Assembly (NCBI GenBank): GCA_013041835.1 | Contig: JABDRH010000604.1 | Span: 1 to 8,361, forward strand | DNA: 8,361 nt | Direction of reading: 5' to 3' | Origin: Desulfatitalea sp. | GTDB taxonomy: Bacteria; Desulfobacterota; Desulfobacteria; Desulfobacterales; Desulfosarcinaceae | Part shown: piece by piece, positions 1 through 5,700 of the stretch | How the letters are laid out: every line of letters starts with the position of its first letter | Numbering within the stretch: the first letter of the stretch is position 1 | Position numbers and translations under genes: made by a program | Notes under the pieces: model-generated | What the model saw: only the letters and a program-made list of their open reading frames with translations | Told to the model about the DNA's origin: nothing | Databases searched by the model: none

Positions 1-105
1 TTGCACGTGGGCTACGAGGGGGCCATGGCCCTCTTCGACCGCATCGCCAACACCCTGATCGCCCAGCGCCAGGCGGCCTCGCCGGTGGGGTATACGTATA
101 TGTAG
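1..105 (+). CDS. nifN: C-terminal 34 residues of a nitrogenase cofactor scaffold protein, probably NifN (5' end outside window)
   Basis: The frame is open from base 1 and ends at TAG 103-105. The visible peptide contains HVGYEGAMALFDRIANTL and ends SPVGYTYM. The GY-x-G-x-x-x-L-x-x-x-I-x-N pattern near the C-terminus is typical of the NifD/K/E/N superfamily. These proteins form the MoFe protein (NifDK) or the NifEN scaffold on which the NifB product is matured into the FeMo cofactor. NifN is preferred because nifN commonly lies directly upstream of nifB in such clusters. NifE or NifK remain possible, since only the tail is visible. An 82-base gap separates its stop from the nifB start, the widest gap in the upstream part of the cluster. 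Confidence 0.6.
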   Translation: MHVGYEGAMALFDRIANTLIAQRQAASPVGYTYM

Positions 106-187
106 GTGTTGATTCGTTGACGGGTGAATCCGTTGATTCGGGAATCGCTTCACTTTAATCCATCAACCATTGACCAAAGGAAGAACA
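106..187 (+). other. nifN-nifB intergenic region with short GATTC/GAATC repeats
   Basis: The 9-base word GTTGATTCG occurs at 108-116 and again at 132-140. GAATC (126-130) pairs with GATTC (135-139) across a 4-base loop, and the same GATTC can instead pair with GAATC at 142-146 across 2 bases, so two small mutually exclusive hairpins are possible. There is no T-run, so an intrinsic terminator is not supported. I see no TGT-N10-ACA NifA site and no convincing -24/-12 sigma54 promoter, so nifB may be read through from upstream. Confidence 0.3.
177..183 (+). promoter_or_regulatory. ribosome binding site deciding the nifB start
   Basis: AAGGAAG lies four bases before ATG 188. A TTG in the same frame at 170 would add six residues but has no comparable Shine-Dalgarno sequence ahead of it, so ATG 188 is taken as the start. 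Confidence 0.6.
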
Positions 188-1495
188 ATGAATCTCGACG
201 AGCATCCCTGCTTCAACCGTAAAAGCCACCATCAATTCGGGCGCGTCCACCTGCCGGTGGCGCCGCGATGCAACATACAGTGTAAATTCTGCAATCGACA
301 GTTCGATTGTGTCAACGAGAGCCGGCCGGGCGTCACCAGCGCCGTGCTGTCGCCGGCCCAGGCCATGGTCTATCTTGCACAAGTCCTGCGCCGCAAGCCC
401 AGCATCCGCGTGGTGGGCATCGCCGGTCCCGGCGACCCCTTCGCCAATGCCGAGCAGACGCTGGACGTCTGCCGCCGGGTGCGGAAGCACTACCCCGATA
501 TGATGCTATGCGTGGCCACCAACGGGCTGAACCTGGCCCCCTACCTCGACGACCTGGCGCAGTTGAAGGTCAGCCACGTCACCGTCACGGTCAATGCCGT
601 GGACCCGGTCATCGGCGCTGAAATCTACGCCTGGATGCGCATCGGCAAACGCGTCAAGCGGGCCGAAGAGGCCGCCGGCATCCTGCTTGCCAGACAGATG
701 GACGCCATCGCCGGGCTCAAGCAGCGCGGCATTCTGGTCAAGATCAACAGCATCATTTTACCGGGCATCAACGACCATCACATCGAAGCGGTGGCCAAGG
801 CCATGGGCGCCCTGGACGTGGACCTGTTTAATTGCCTGCCCTATTACCCAAACGCCGGGTCCGAATTCGAGCATCTGGCCGAGCCATCGGCCGAAGCCAT
901 TCAGGCGGTACGTGCCGCCGCCGGACGTCATGTCCGCCAGATGCGCCACTGCACCCGCTGCCGCTCGGACGCAGTGGGTTTGCTCGGCGAACCCCAATCC
1001 GAGGCACTGATGGCAACCTTGAAAAACTGCCAACACCTGCAAGTAACGGAATCGGCCGCCGCCGATGTCTCCGACCGGCCTTACGTGGCCGTGGCCAGCC
1101 TGGAGGGCGTGCTGGTCAACCAGCACCTGGGAGAAGCAGATCAACTGCTGATCTATGGTTGGCGCGACGGCGGGCGGCGCGACGAAAGTCAGCGGGACGG
1201 GCGGCTGGGCCTGATCGAAGCCCGCCCCACGCCGGCCCCCGGCAGCGGCGATGCCCGCTGGCAGCACCTGGCGCGCGGCCTGGCAGATTGCCGCGCGTTG
1301 CTGGTATCGGGCATCGGCGCAAAGCCCGAGCAGGCCCTTACCCAGAGCGGGATTCAAGTCTTTACCTGCGAGGGGCTCATCGACGAGGCGGTACAGCGTG
1401 TATTCGCCGGTAGCGATCTCAAGCCCATGGCGGTGCGACAACCCAAACCATGCGGCGCTTCGTGCGGCGGAGATATGATGGGATGCGGCGCGTAA
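188..1495 (+). CDS. nifB: NifB, radical SAM FeMo-cofactor precursor synthase with fused C-terminal NifX-like domain
   Basis: NifB is a cytoplasmic radical SAM enzyme that fuses two [4Fe-4S] clusters and inserts a carbide to make NifB-co, the 8Fe core of the FeMo cofactor. The 435-residue protein opens with the characteristic HPCFN segment. It carries the radical SAM triad C28-x3-C32-x2-C35 in the context RCNIQCKFCNRQFDC, followed by NESRPGVTS, which is diagnostic of NifB. A second conserved pair, C255-x2-C258, sits before RSDAVGLLGE. Residues from about 297 to 420 form a NifX/NafY-like domain (VAVASLEGVLVNQHLGEADQ), so this is the longer two-domain form. The tail CGASCGGDMMGCGA is cysteine-rich. 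A ferredoxin gene follows 41 bases downstream and is a plausible electron donor. Confidence 0.97.
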   Translation: MNLDEHPCFNRKSHHQFGRVHLPVAPRCNIQCKFCNRQFDCVNESRPGVTSAVLSPAQAMVYLAQVLRRKPSIRVVGIAGPGDPFANAEQTLDVCRRVRKHYPDMMLCVATNGLNLAPYLDDLAQLKVSHVTVTVNAVDPVIGAEIYAWMRIGKRVKRAEEAAGILLARQMDAIAGLKQRGILVKINSIILPGINDHHIEAVAKAMGALDVDLFNCLPYYPNAGSEFEHLAEPSAEAIQAVRAAAGRHVRQMRHCTRCRSDAVGLLGEPQSEALMATLKNCQHLQVTESAAADVSDRPYVAVASLEGVLVNQHLGEADQLLIYGWRDGGRRDESQRDGRLGLIEARPTPAPGSGDARWQHLARGLADCRALLVSGIGAKPEQALTQSGIQVFTCEGLIDEAVQRVFAGSDLKPMAVRQPKPCGASCGGDMMGCGA

Positions 1496-1536
1496 CATTG
1501 AAATCAAACCCCTATACCTGAAAGGAGAAAGAACTC

Positions 1537-1842
1537 ATGGACAAACCCGATTGTCACATTTTTGTATGCGCCAGTTTCCGAGCCGACGGCGACACCAAGG
1601 GTGTTTGCAACAAGAAAGGCTCGGTGGCCCTGCTGCCTTACATCGAGAACGAGATTCTCGACCGGGGCATGGATGCCCAAATTACCAGCACCGGATGCCT
1701 GAAGGCGTGCGATCACGGCCCGGTAATGGTGGTGCATCCCCAAGGCCAGTGGTACGGCAAGGTGGAAAGCGAAGCCGTGGTGGATGAAATTCTCGACGCC
1801 ATCGAAGATGGCGAGGTGGCCGAATCCCACCTCATCCAGTAA
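1537..1842 (+). CDS. Thioredoxin-like [2Fe-2S] ferredoxin of the nif cluster
   Basis: This 101-residue protein matches the thioredoxin-fold [2Fe-2S] ferredoxins, the group of the Clostridium pasteurianum 2Fe-2S ferredoxin and Aquifex Fd1. The expected cluster cysteines are visible as C11, C24, C54 and C58, in the contexts FVCASF, GVCNKKGS and STGCLKACDHGP. The spacing (13 residues, then 30, then 4) is close to the family pattern. An extra cysteine, C6, is not part of the usual set. Members of this family are recurrent in nif clusters and have been linked to the MoFe protein and electron supply; the exact role here is inferred. AAAGGAG at 1521-1527 is a strong ribosome binding site for ATG 1537. 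The start of the next gene is 48 bases beyond the stop. Confidence 0.9.
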   Translation: MDKPDCHIFVCASFRADGDTKGVCNKKGSVALLPYIENEILDRGMDAQITSTGCLKACDHGPVMVVHPQGQWYGKVESEAVVDEILDAIEDGEVAESHLIQ

Positions 1843-1890
1843 ACGGCCGGTGGTGGCAACCAAAGACAACAGGGAGCAGGAGGGGGATTG

Positions 1891-2310
1891 ATGAACCGAG
1901 GGTATGATTACATTGACGAAGGGCGCCGCTATCTGCAAACCGCAAAAAACGGACGCGAACGCACATCGGTCTTCAACAACCAGGTGACCTACAACCTGAT
2001 CGGCCTCTCCGTGGAAAAGCTGCTCGTGGGTTTGAGCATGCACCTTGGCCACCTGCCGGCGGATCACACACTGGCCGGCATTGTGGCCGAAGTGAACCGC
2101 TTTTGCCCCATGGAAAACGACCTGGCGGAGGCGGTGCGCCGCATCGATCAGGTCCAGGATATGTGCAGCCTCGACATATCTGCGTTCCGCGCCATCAGCG
2201 ACGGGCAGATCGACCATATGCTCAAGATCAATGAATCGGTCCGTGCCTTCGTGGAATGTCATTTAGATCCAACGCCCGCCTTTTACGGCAGGAAAGAAAG
2301 AGAGCTATGA
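1891..2310 (+). CDS. HEPN-like small protein of unknown function
   Basis: The protein has 139 residues and looks largely alpha-helical. The stretch VTYNLIGLSVEKLLVGLSMH followed by LGHLPADHTLAGIV fits the core of HEPN domains (hydrophobic helix with Q/S-x-x-E-K, then a turn ending in H-x-L). The R-x4-6-H motif of HEPN ribonuclease toxins is absent: no arginine lies in the residues before the DH, so catalytic RNase activity is not supported. No nucleotidyltransferase (MNT) partner is adjacent, unlike typical MNT-HEPN toxin-antitoxin pairs. The start ATG 1891 follows AGGAGGGGG (1878-1886); a TTG at 1888 is in frame but closer to that site. Its stop is immediately followed by the ATG of the next gene, so the two are probably coupled. 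Family assignment is by pattern; function is unknown. Confidence 0.7.
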   Translation: MNRGYDYIDEGRRYLQTAKNGRERTSVFNNQVTYNLIGLSVEKLLVGLSMHLGHLPADHTLAGIVAEVNRFCPMENDLAEAVRRIDQVQDMCSLDISAFRAISDGQIDHMLKINESVRAFVECHLDPTPAFYGRKEREL

Positions 2311-2586
2311 ATGAAACCAACGTGGGTAAAGATATTTGAATACGCTTCGAGCCCTCTGCACGGCACCATGTCCCGCAAATTGCGCAAAGGCGTACACTTG
2401 CAGATCAACGAAGGTAAGGTATACTCCCAAGCGGTCCTGTTTCTTGGCGAAAAGTTCGTACGGCTGACCGAAAACAACGTTGACGCCGCCGTCAACACGT
2501 ACTACGACTTTGAGCGCATCGACAGTGTCCGCACCATCAGCAAGGAGAGCCTACAAGGCCCCCCAAAAGTAAAGGAGGGAAGATGA
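2311..2586 (+). CDS. Small conserved-looking protein with possible Sm/SH3-like beta-barrel
   Basis: I do not recognise this 91-residue protein. Residues about 27-76 show an alternating strand pattern: GVHLQIN, then EGKVYSQAVLFLGEKFVRLT, then NTYYDFERIDSVRTI. That order (a strand, a turn with G, a bent strand, a strand with V-x-L, a last strand with I-x-x-V) resembles small Sm-like or SH3-like barrels, but this is inference and no diagnostic motif is present. There is no signal peptide, no cysteine and no membrane segment. It begins at ATG 2311 directly after the stop of the HEPN-like gene, and its stop overlaps the start of the NifX-like gene by four bases (ATGA). This tight placement within a cofactor-assembly operon suggests a linked role. 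Coding is supported by clean packing and the strong AAAGGAGGGA site at its end for the next gene. Confidence 0.7.
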   Translation: MKPTWVKIFEYASSPLHGTMSRKLRKGVHLQINEGKVYSQAVLFLGEKFVRLTENNVDAAVNTYYDFERIDSVRTISKESLQGPPKVKEGR

Positions 2587-2936
2587 CATCCATAAAGATC
2601 GCCGTGGCTTCCACCGATGGCGAAACGGTAAACACCCATTTCGGACAGGCGGATCGCTTCTCCATCTATGAGATGGGTCCTCGGATGGCCCATGTCGAAG
2701 ATCGTTCGTGCCAGCGTTTGTCCACCGGTGACCCCCAACATGCCTTTGACGCCGGCCGGTTCAAACGGATCGCCGATCAGCTCAAGGATTGCAGCAAGGT
2801 CTACGTCGCCGATATCGGCCGGCGGCCCGAGGCGGAACTCAAGGCCCTGGGGATTGAGGCGGTCCGTTGCACCTGCGCCGTCCATCAGATCGGCACCTGC
2901 GGCGGCAACTGCCGGACGCCGGCGCCAAAGCCCTGA
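2583..2936 (+). CDS. NifX-like FeMo-cofactor carrier protein (dinitrogenase iron-molybdenum cofactor family)
   Basis: The 117-residue protein has the NifX/NafY/NifB-C-terminal fold pattern: IKIAVASTDGETVNTHFGQA at residues 4-23 with H19, then FSIYEMG, and an ADIGRRPEAELKALGIEAV segment. Proteins of this family bind NifB-co or FeMo-co and hand it between NifB, NifEN and the apo-MoFe protein. It is clearly paralogous to the C-terminal domain of NifB in the same operon (IAVAS and G-x-x-VN-x-H-x-G-x-AD are shared). The last 25 residues are cysteine-rich (CTC, then TCGGNC), reminiscent of the NifB tail. AAAGGAGGGA at 2571-2580 precedes ATG 2583. The symbol nifX is plausible but NafY-type or generic family members cannot be told apart by eye. 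Confidence 0.88.
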   Translation: MTSIKIAVASTDGETVNTHFGQADRFSIYEMGPRMAHVEDRSCQRLSTGDPQHAFDAGRFKRIADQLKDCSKVYVADIGRRPEAELKALGIEAVRCTCAVHQIGTCGGNCRTPAPKP

Positions 2937-2948
2937 TCAGGACGCGCC

Positions 2949-3614
2949 ATGTCGCCATACCTCTCTCCCTTACTGCTGACCCTCAAAGTCGCTTTTTGGG
3001 CCACCCTCGCCGCCTCGCTGACGGGTATCGCCCTGGCGCTGTGGATGCAGCGCCGCAACGGGCGGGGCAAAGATGCCCTGGACGCCCTGCTGACCCTGCC
3101 CATGGTGTTGCCGCCCACCGTGCTCGGCTACTACCTGATCGTGGTGATGGGACGCAGGGGACTTGTGGGCAGTTGGCTGGCGGCCCACCTGGGCATCAAC
3201 CTGATGTTCACCTGGCAGGGGGCCGCCATGGCGGCGGCGGTGGCCGCCCTGCCGCTGGTGATCAAGTCGGCCCGGGCGGCATTCGAATCGGTGGACGGCA
3301 ACTTTGAACAGGCGGCGCGCACCCTGGGTGCCGCCGAATGGGCTATTTTTCTGCGTATCAGCCTGCCGCTGGCCTGGCGCGGTGTCCTGGCCGGCATCAT
3401 GCTGGCCTTTGCCCGGGCCATGGGCGAGTTCGGCGCCACCCTCATGGTGGCCGGCAACCTGCCGGGAAAAACCCAAACCCTCTCCACGGCCATTTATACG
3501 GCCGTGCAGGCCGGCCGCGATCAGCAGGCCCACCTGTTGGTGGCCACCGCCTCGGCGGTGTGTTTCATGATCCTTTACGGGACGGGCAAACTGCTAAGAG
3601 CGCGACGGAGGTGA
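2949..3614 (+). CDS. modB: Molybdate ABC transporter permease ModB
   Basis: ModB is the inner-membrane channel subunit of the molybdate importer that supplies Mo for FeMo-co. The 221-residue length is normal for the family. Several hydrophobic segments are visible, the first at about residues 9-32 (LLLTLKVAFWATLAASLTGI). The EAA cytoplasmic loop that docks to the ATPase is at about 119-141 (FEQAARTLGAAEWAIFLRISLP), and the ModB-typical ARAMGEFGATLMVAGN follows. The end of the protein also fits (TLSTAIYTAVQAGRDQQA). It starts 12 bases after the NifX-like gene, with only a weak TCAGGA at 2937-2942, which suggests translational coupling. It precedes modA, whereas modA-modB-modC is the more usual order. 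Confidence 0.93.
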   Translation: MSPYLSPLLLTLKVAFWATLAASLTGIALALWMQRRNGRGKDALDALLTLPMVLPPTVLGYYLIVVMGRRGLVGSWLAAHLGINLMFTWQGAAMAAAVAALPLVIKSARAAFESVDGNFEQAARTLGAAEWAIFLRISLPLAWRGVLAGIMLAFARAMGEFGATLMVAGNLPGKTQTLSTAIYTAVQAGRDQQAHLLVATASAVCFMILYGTGKLLRARRR

Positions 3615-3619
3615 CCCCA

Positions 3620-4402
3620 ATGACCTATTTGCGCAAGCCTGACATGAATCTTCTTCTCGTACATCTTTTTTTGCTCATGTTGCGGGTCTTCTTCTTTCCC
3701 GGCGCCGCCCACGGCGAGGAATTCATCGTCTCCGCAGCCGCCAGCCTGAGCAACGCGCTCCAGGCCGTGGGAACGCAGTTTCAAAAGGATCATCCCGACG
3801 AGCGGATCATCTTCAACTTCGCCGCCAGCGGCGCCCTGCTGCGGCAGATCGAGCAGGGCGCGCCGGTGGACCTGTTCGCCTCGGCCAATCAGGCTTTCAT
3901 GGATGAGGCCCAGGCAAAGGGCCTCATCCGCAGCGCGACACGGCGCGACTTTGCCCGCAACACCCTGGTCCTGGCCGTGCCCGCCGATTCCCCCGGCGGC
4001 ATTCGGCAAGCGGCCGATCTCGCGGACACTGTTTCGCTGCGCATTGCCATCGGAAATCCCGATACCGTGCCGGCCGGCCGCTATGCCCGCCAGGCCCTTA
4101 AACGGCTTGGGCTGTGGGACTCTTGCCAAGAGCGTCTCATCCTGGCCAACTCGGTGCGCCAGGTGCTCGACTACCTGCGGCGGGGCGAAGTGGACGCCGG
4201 GCTGGTTTACGCCACCGACATCGCCATCGCCGGCGACCGGGTGGTGCAACTGCAGACCTTGGCCACCGATTCGCCCATCCGCTACTGCATCGCAGCGGTG
4301 AACAAGGCCGCTCACCCACGCGCCGGCAGTCGATTCATTGCCTATTTATGTTCCACCAAGGGGCAGCGCATACTGGGTGGATTTGGCTTTCAGGCGCCTT
4401 AA
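3620..4402 (+). CDS. modA: Molybdate-binding periplasmic protein ModA
   Basis: ModA captures molybdate (or tungstate) in the periplasm and delivers it to ModB. The start at ATG 3620 is supported by GGAGG at 3607-3611 and lies five bases after the modB stop; the reading frame is open farther upstream but that part overlaps modB. Residues 9-32 are a signal peptide (LLLVHLFLLMLRVFFFPG), with likely cleavage near AAHG-EE. A start at ATG 3644 is also possible. The mature part begins FIVSAAASLSNAL. Residues S42, S70, A152, V179 and Y197 align by motif and spacing with the oxyanion ligands of E. coli ModA (S12, S39, A125, V152, Y170). VPAGRYARQAL and SVRQVLDYLRRGEVDAGLVY are family hallmarks. The length of 260 residues is normal. 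No lipobox cysteine is visible. Confidence 0.95.
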   Translation: MTYLRKPDMNLLLVHLFLLMLRVFFFPGAAHGEEFIVSAAASLSNALQAVGTQFQKDHPDERIIFNFAASGALLRQIEQGAPVDLFASANQAFMDEAQAKGLIRSATRRDFARNTLVLAVPADSPGGIRQAADLADTVSLRIAIGNPDTVPAGRYARQALKRLGLWDSCQERLILANSVRQVLDYLRRGEVDAGLVYATDIAIAGDRVVQLQTLATDSPIRYCIAAVNKAAHPRAGSRFIAYLCSTKGQRILGGFGFQAP

Positions 4403-4403
4403 C

Positions 4404-5216
4404 ATGGATGCGATTCACATCGACATTGCCAAGCGACTGAGCTTCGGCCGGCGCACCTTCGACCTGCACATCCGTTTCACCGGACGCTCGCGGTGGCTGT
4501 CGCTGTTCGGCCCCTCGGGGTCGGGCAAAAGCCTGACGCTAAAGGCCCTTGCCGGGCTGCTGACACCGGACCAGGGCAAGATCGTCATCGACGGCGACTG
4601 CTGGTTCGACCACCAGGCAGGCATCGACCGCCCGGCGGCCCGGCGCCGGGTCGGCTACCTGTTCCAGGAGTACGCGCTGTTTCCCCATTTGACGGTATTC
4701 GCCAATGTCGCCTTCGGGCTGCACCCCAACCGGCTGGTACGTCCAAACCGCATGGCGCGCGGCAAAGTGGAAGAAATGCTGGAGATCTTTGACCTGCGTT
4801 CGTTGTCGTCCTGTTTGCCGGACTGCCTTTCCGGCGGACAGCGCCAGCGGGTCGCCTTGGCGCGCGCCTTGATCGGCCACCCGCGACTACTGTTGCTCGA
4901 CGAACCCTTCGCCGCCCTTGACCCGCTGCTGCGCCGGCGCATGCGCCACGAACTCAAACGCATCCAATCGATCTTTGATATCCCGGTGGTGATGATCACT
5001 CACGATCCGGAGGATCTCAACACACTGGCTCAGACAGTGGTGGTCATTGATGAGGGTCGCGTAAGCCAGGTGATTCAGGCCTACCAACAGCAAAAACGAA
5101 AGATCCGTTGGCTCTCGGAAAACCACCCCGTAACCGCGAAGGAGGAACAGGCCCATGATCCCGACGATCCGCAATGCGACGCAACAGGATCTCGAATCCC
5201 TTGTCGTCCTGCTTGA
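4404..5216 (+). CDS. modC: Molybdate ABC transporter ATPase ModC, short form
   Basis: ModC hydrolyses ATP to drive molybdate import. From ATG 4404, one base after the modA stop, it has 270 residues. Visible motifs: Walker A GPSGSGKS (36-43), Q-loop Q88 in FQEYALFPHLTVFANV, signature LSGGQRQR (142-149), Walker B LLLLDE (162-167), D-loop ALD (171-173) and H-loop H200. The nucleotide-binding domain is therefore complete. The protein ends too early to hold the C-terminal MOP/TOBE molybdate-sensing domain of the roughly 350-residue E. coli form. The last 21 residues are encoded inside the following acetyltransferase gene (62-base overlap) and look non-conserved. The open frame extends upstream to 4338 inside modA, but the family N-terminus fits ATG 4404. 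Confidence 0.94.
   Translation: MDAIHIDIAKRLSFGRRTFDLHIRFTGRSRWLSLFGPSGSGKSLTLKALAGLLTPDQGKIVIDGDCWFDHQAGIDRPAARRRVGYLFQEYALFPHLTVFANVAFGLHPNRLVRPNRMARGKVEEMLEIFDLRSLSSCLPDCLSGGQRQRVALARALIGHPRLLLLDEPFAALDPLLRRRMRHELKRIQSIFDIPVVMITHDPEDLNTLAQTVVVIDEGRVSQVIQAYQQQKRKIRWLSENHPVTAKEEQAHDPDDPQCDATGSRIPCRPA
5139..5145 (+). promoter_or_regulatory. ribosome binding site inside modC for the acetyltransferase
   Basis: AAGGAGG, a near-perfect Shine-Dalgarno sequence, lies nine bases before ATG 5155 and within the modC reading frame. It fixes the acetyltransferase start and makes the 62-base overlap of the two genes credible. Confidence 0.7.
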
Positions 5217-5700
5217 GCAACTGTTTGCCATCGAGACCGATTTTAGGATCGATCCGGTGCGCCATCGGCGGGGCGTGCGGCTCATGCTCGACGGTTGCGG
5301 CAAACACCGCTGCATGAAAGTGGCCGAGCTCCGGGGCGCGGTGGTGGCCATGGGCAGCGTGCAACTGCTCATCTCTACCGCGGAAGGCAACGTGGTGGCC
5401 CTGCTGGAAGACATCGTCGTGGATGACGCCCTGCGCCGGCAGGGCATCGGCCGGCAGGTCATGGCGGCCCTGGAGCAGTGGGCCGTCCAGCACGGCGCAA
5501 CCCGCCTGCAACTGCTGGCGGACCGGACCAATTTTTCGGCCCTGGATTTCTACAACACCATCGGCTGGGTGCCGACCAAAATGATCTGTTTGCGAAGAAA
5601 AATGACACGAAAGAGCATTAGAGATAAAAGCACGACACAGGCCACAGCCGAAAGTGAGACACAATGGCCACGACACAAAACAAACGCATCATCGTGTTAA
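5155..5700 (+). CDS. GNAT-family N-acetyltransferase in the nif/mod operon
   Basis: The 181-residue protein has the GNAT fold order: an N-terminal IRNATQQDLESLVVLLEQLF strand-helix, a central LLEDIVVDDALRRQGIGRQV with the acetyl-CoA pyrophosphate-binding R-x-x-G-x-G-like loop (RRQGIGRQ), and a C-terminal ATRLQLLADRTNFSALDFYN followed by GW, the usual end of the fold. It would transfer an acetyl group from acetyl-CoA to an amine; the substrate is unknown. About 30 basic and polar residues follow the fold and are probably disordered; the last 12 codons overlap nifV. The start overlaps modC by 62 bases and its own ribosome site is strong. Placement between modC and nifV suggests a cofactor or nitrogenase-linked role, which is inference. 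A protein-modifying or small-molecule acetyltransferase are equally possible. Confidence 0.85.
   Translation: MIPTIRNATQQDLESLVVLLEQLFAIETDFRIDPVRHRRGVRLMLDGCGKHRCMKVAELRGAVVAMGSVQLLISTAEGNVVALLEDIVVDDALRRQGIGRQVMAALEQWAVQHGATRLQLLADRTNFSALDFYNTIGWVPTKMICLRRKMTRKSIRDKSTTQATAESETQWPRHKTNASSC

Noticed and set aside
170..187. TTG start giving a six-residue longer NifB
   Set aside because: ATG 188 has AAGGAAG directly ahead and yields the usual NifB N-terminus; the TTG has no comparable site.
758..2262. Long minus-strand open frames opposite nifB, the ferredoxin and the HEPN-like gene
   Set aside because: They lie opposite clearly conserved genes, show no recognisable motif and are expected by-products of GC-rich coding DNA.
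1891..2586. Toxin-antitoxin module (MNT-HEPN type)
   Set aside because: There is no nucleotidyltransferase partner, the HEPN catalytic motif is absent, and both genes are locked into the nif operon.
3338..3619. Upstream extension of the modA frame over modB
   Set aside because: The signal peptide and ribosome site place the ModA start at 3620; the extension is out-of-frame ModB.
4338..4403. Upstream extension of the modC frame into modA
   Set aside because: The ModC family N-terminus fits ATG 4404 right after the modA stop; the extra residues are out-of-frame ModA.
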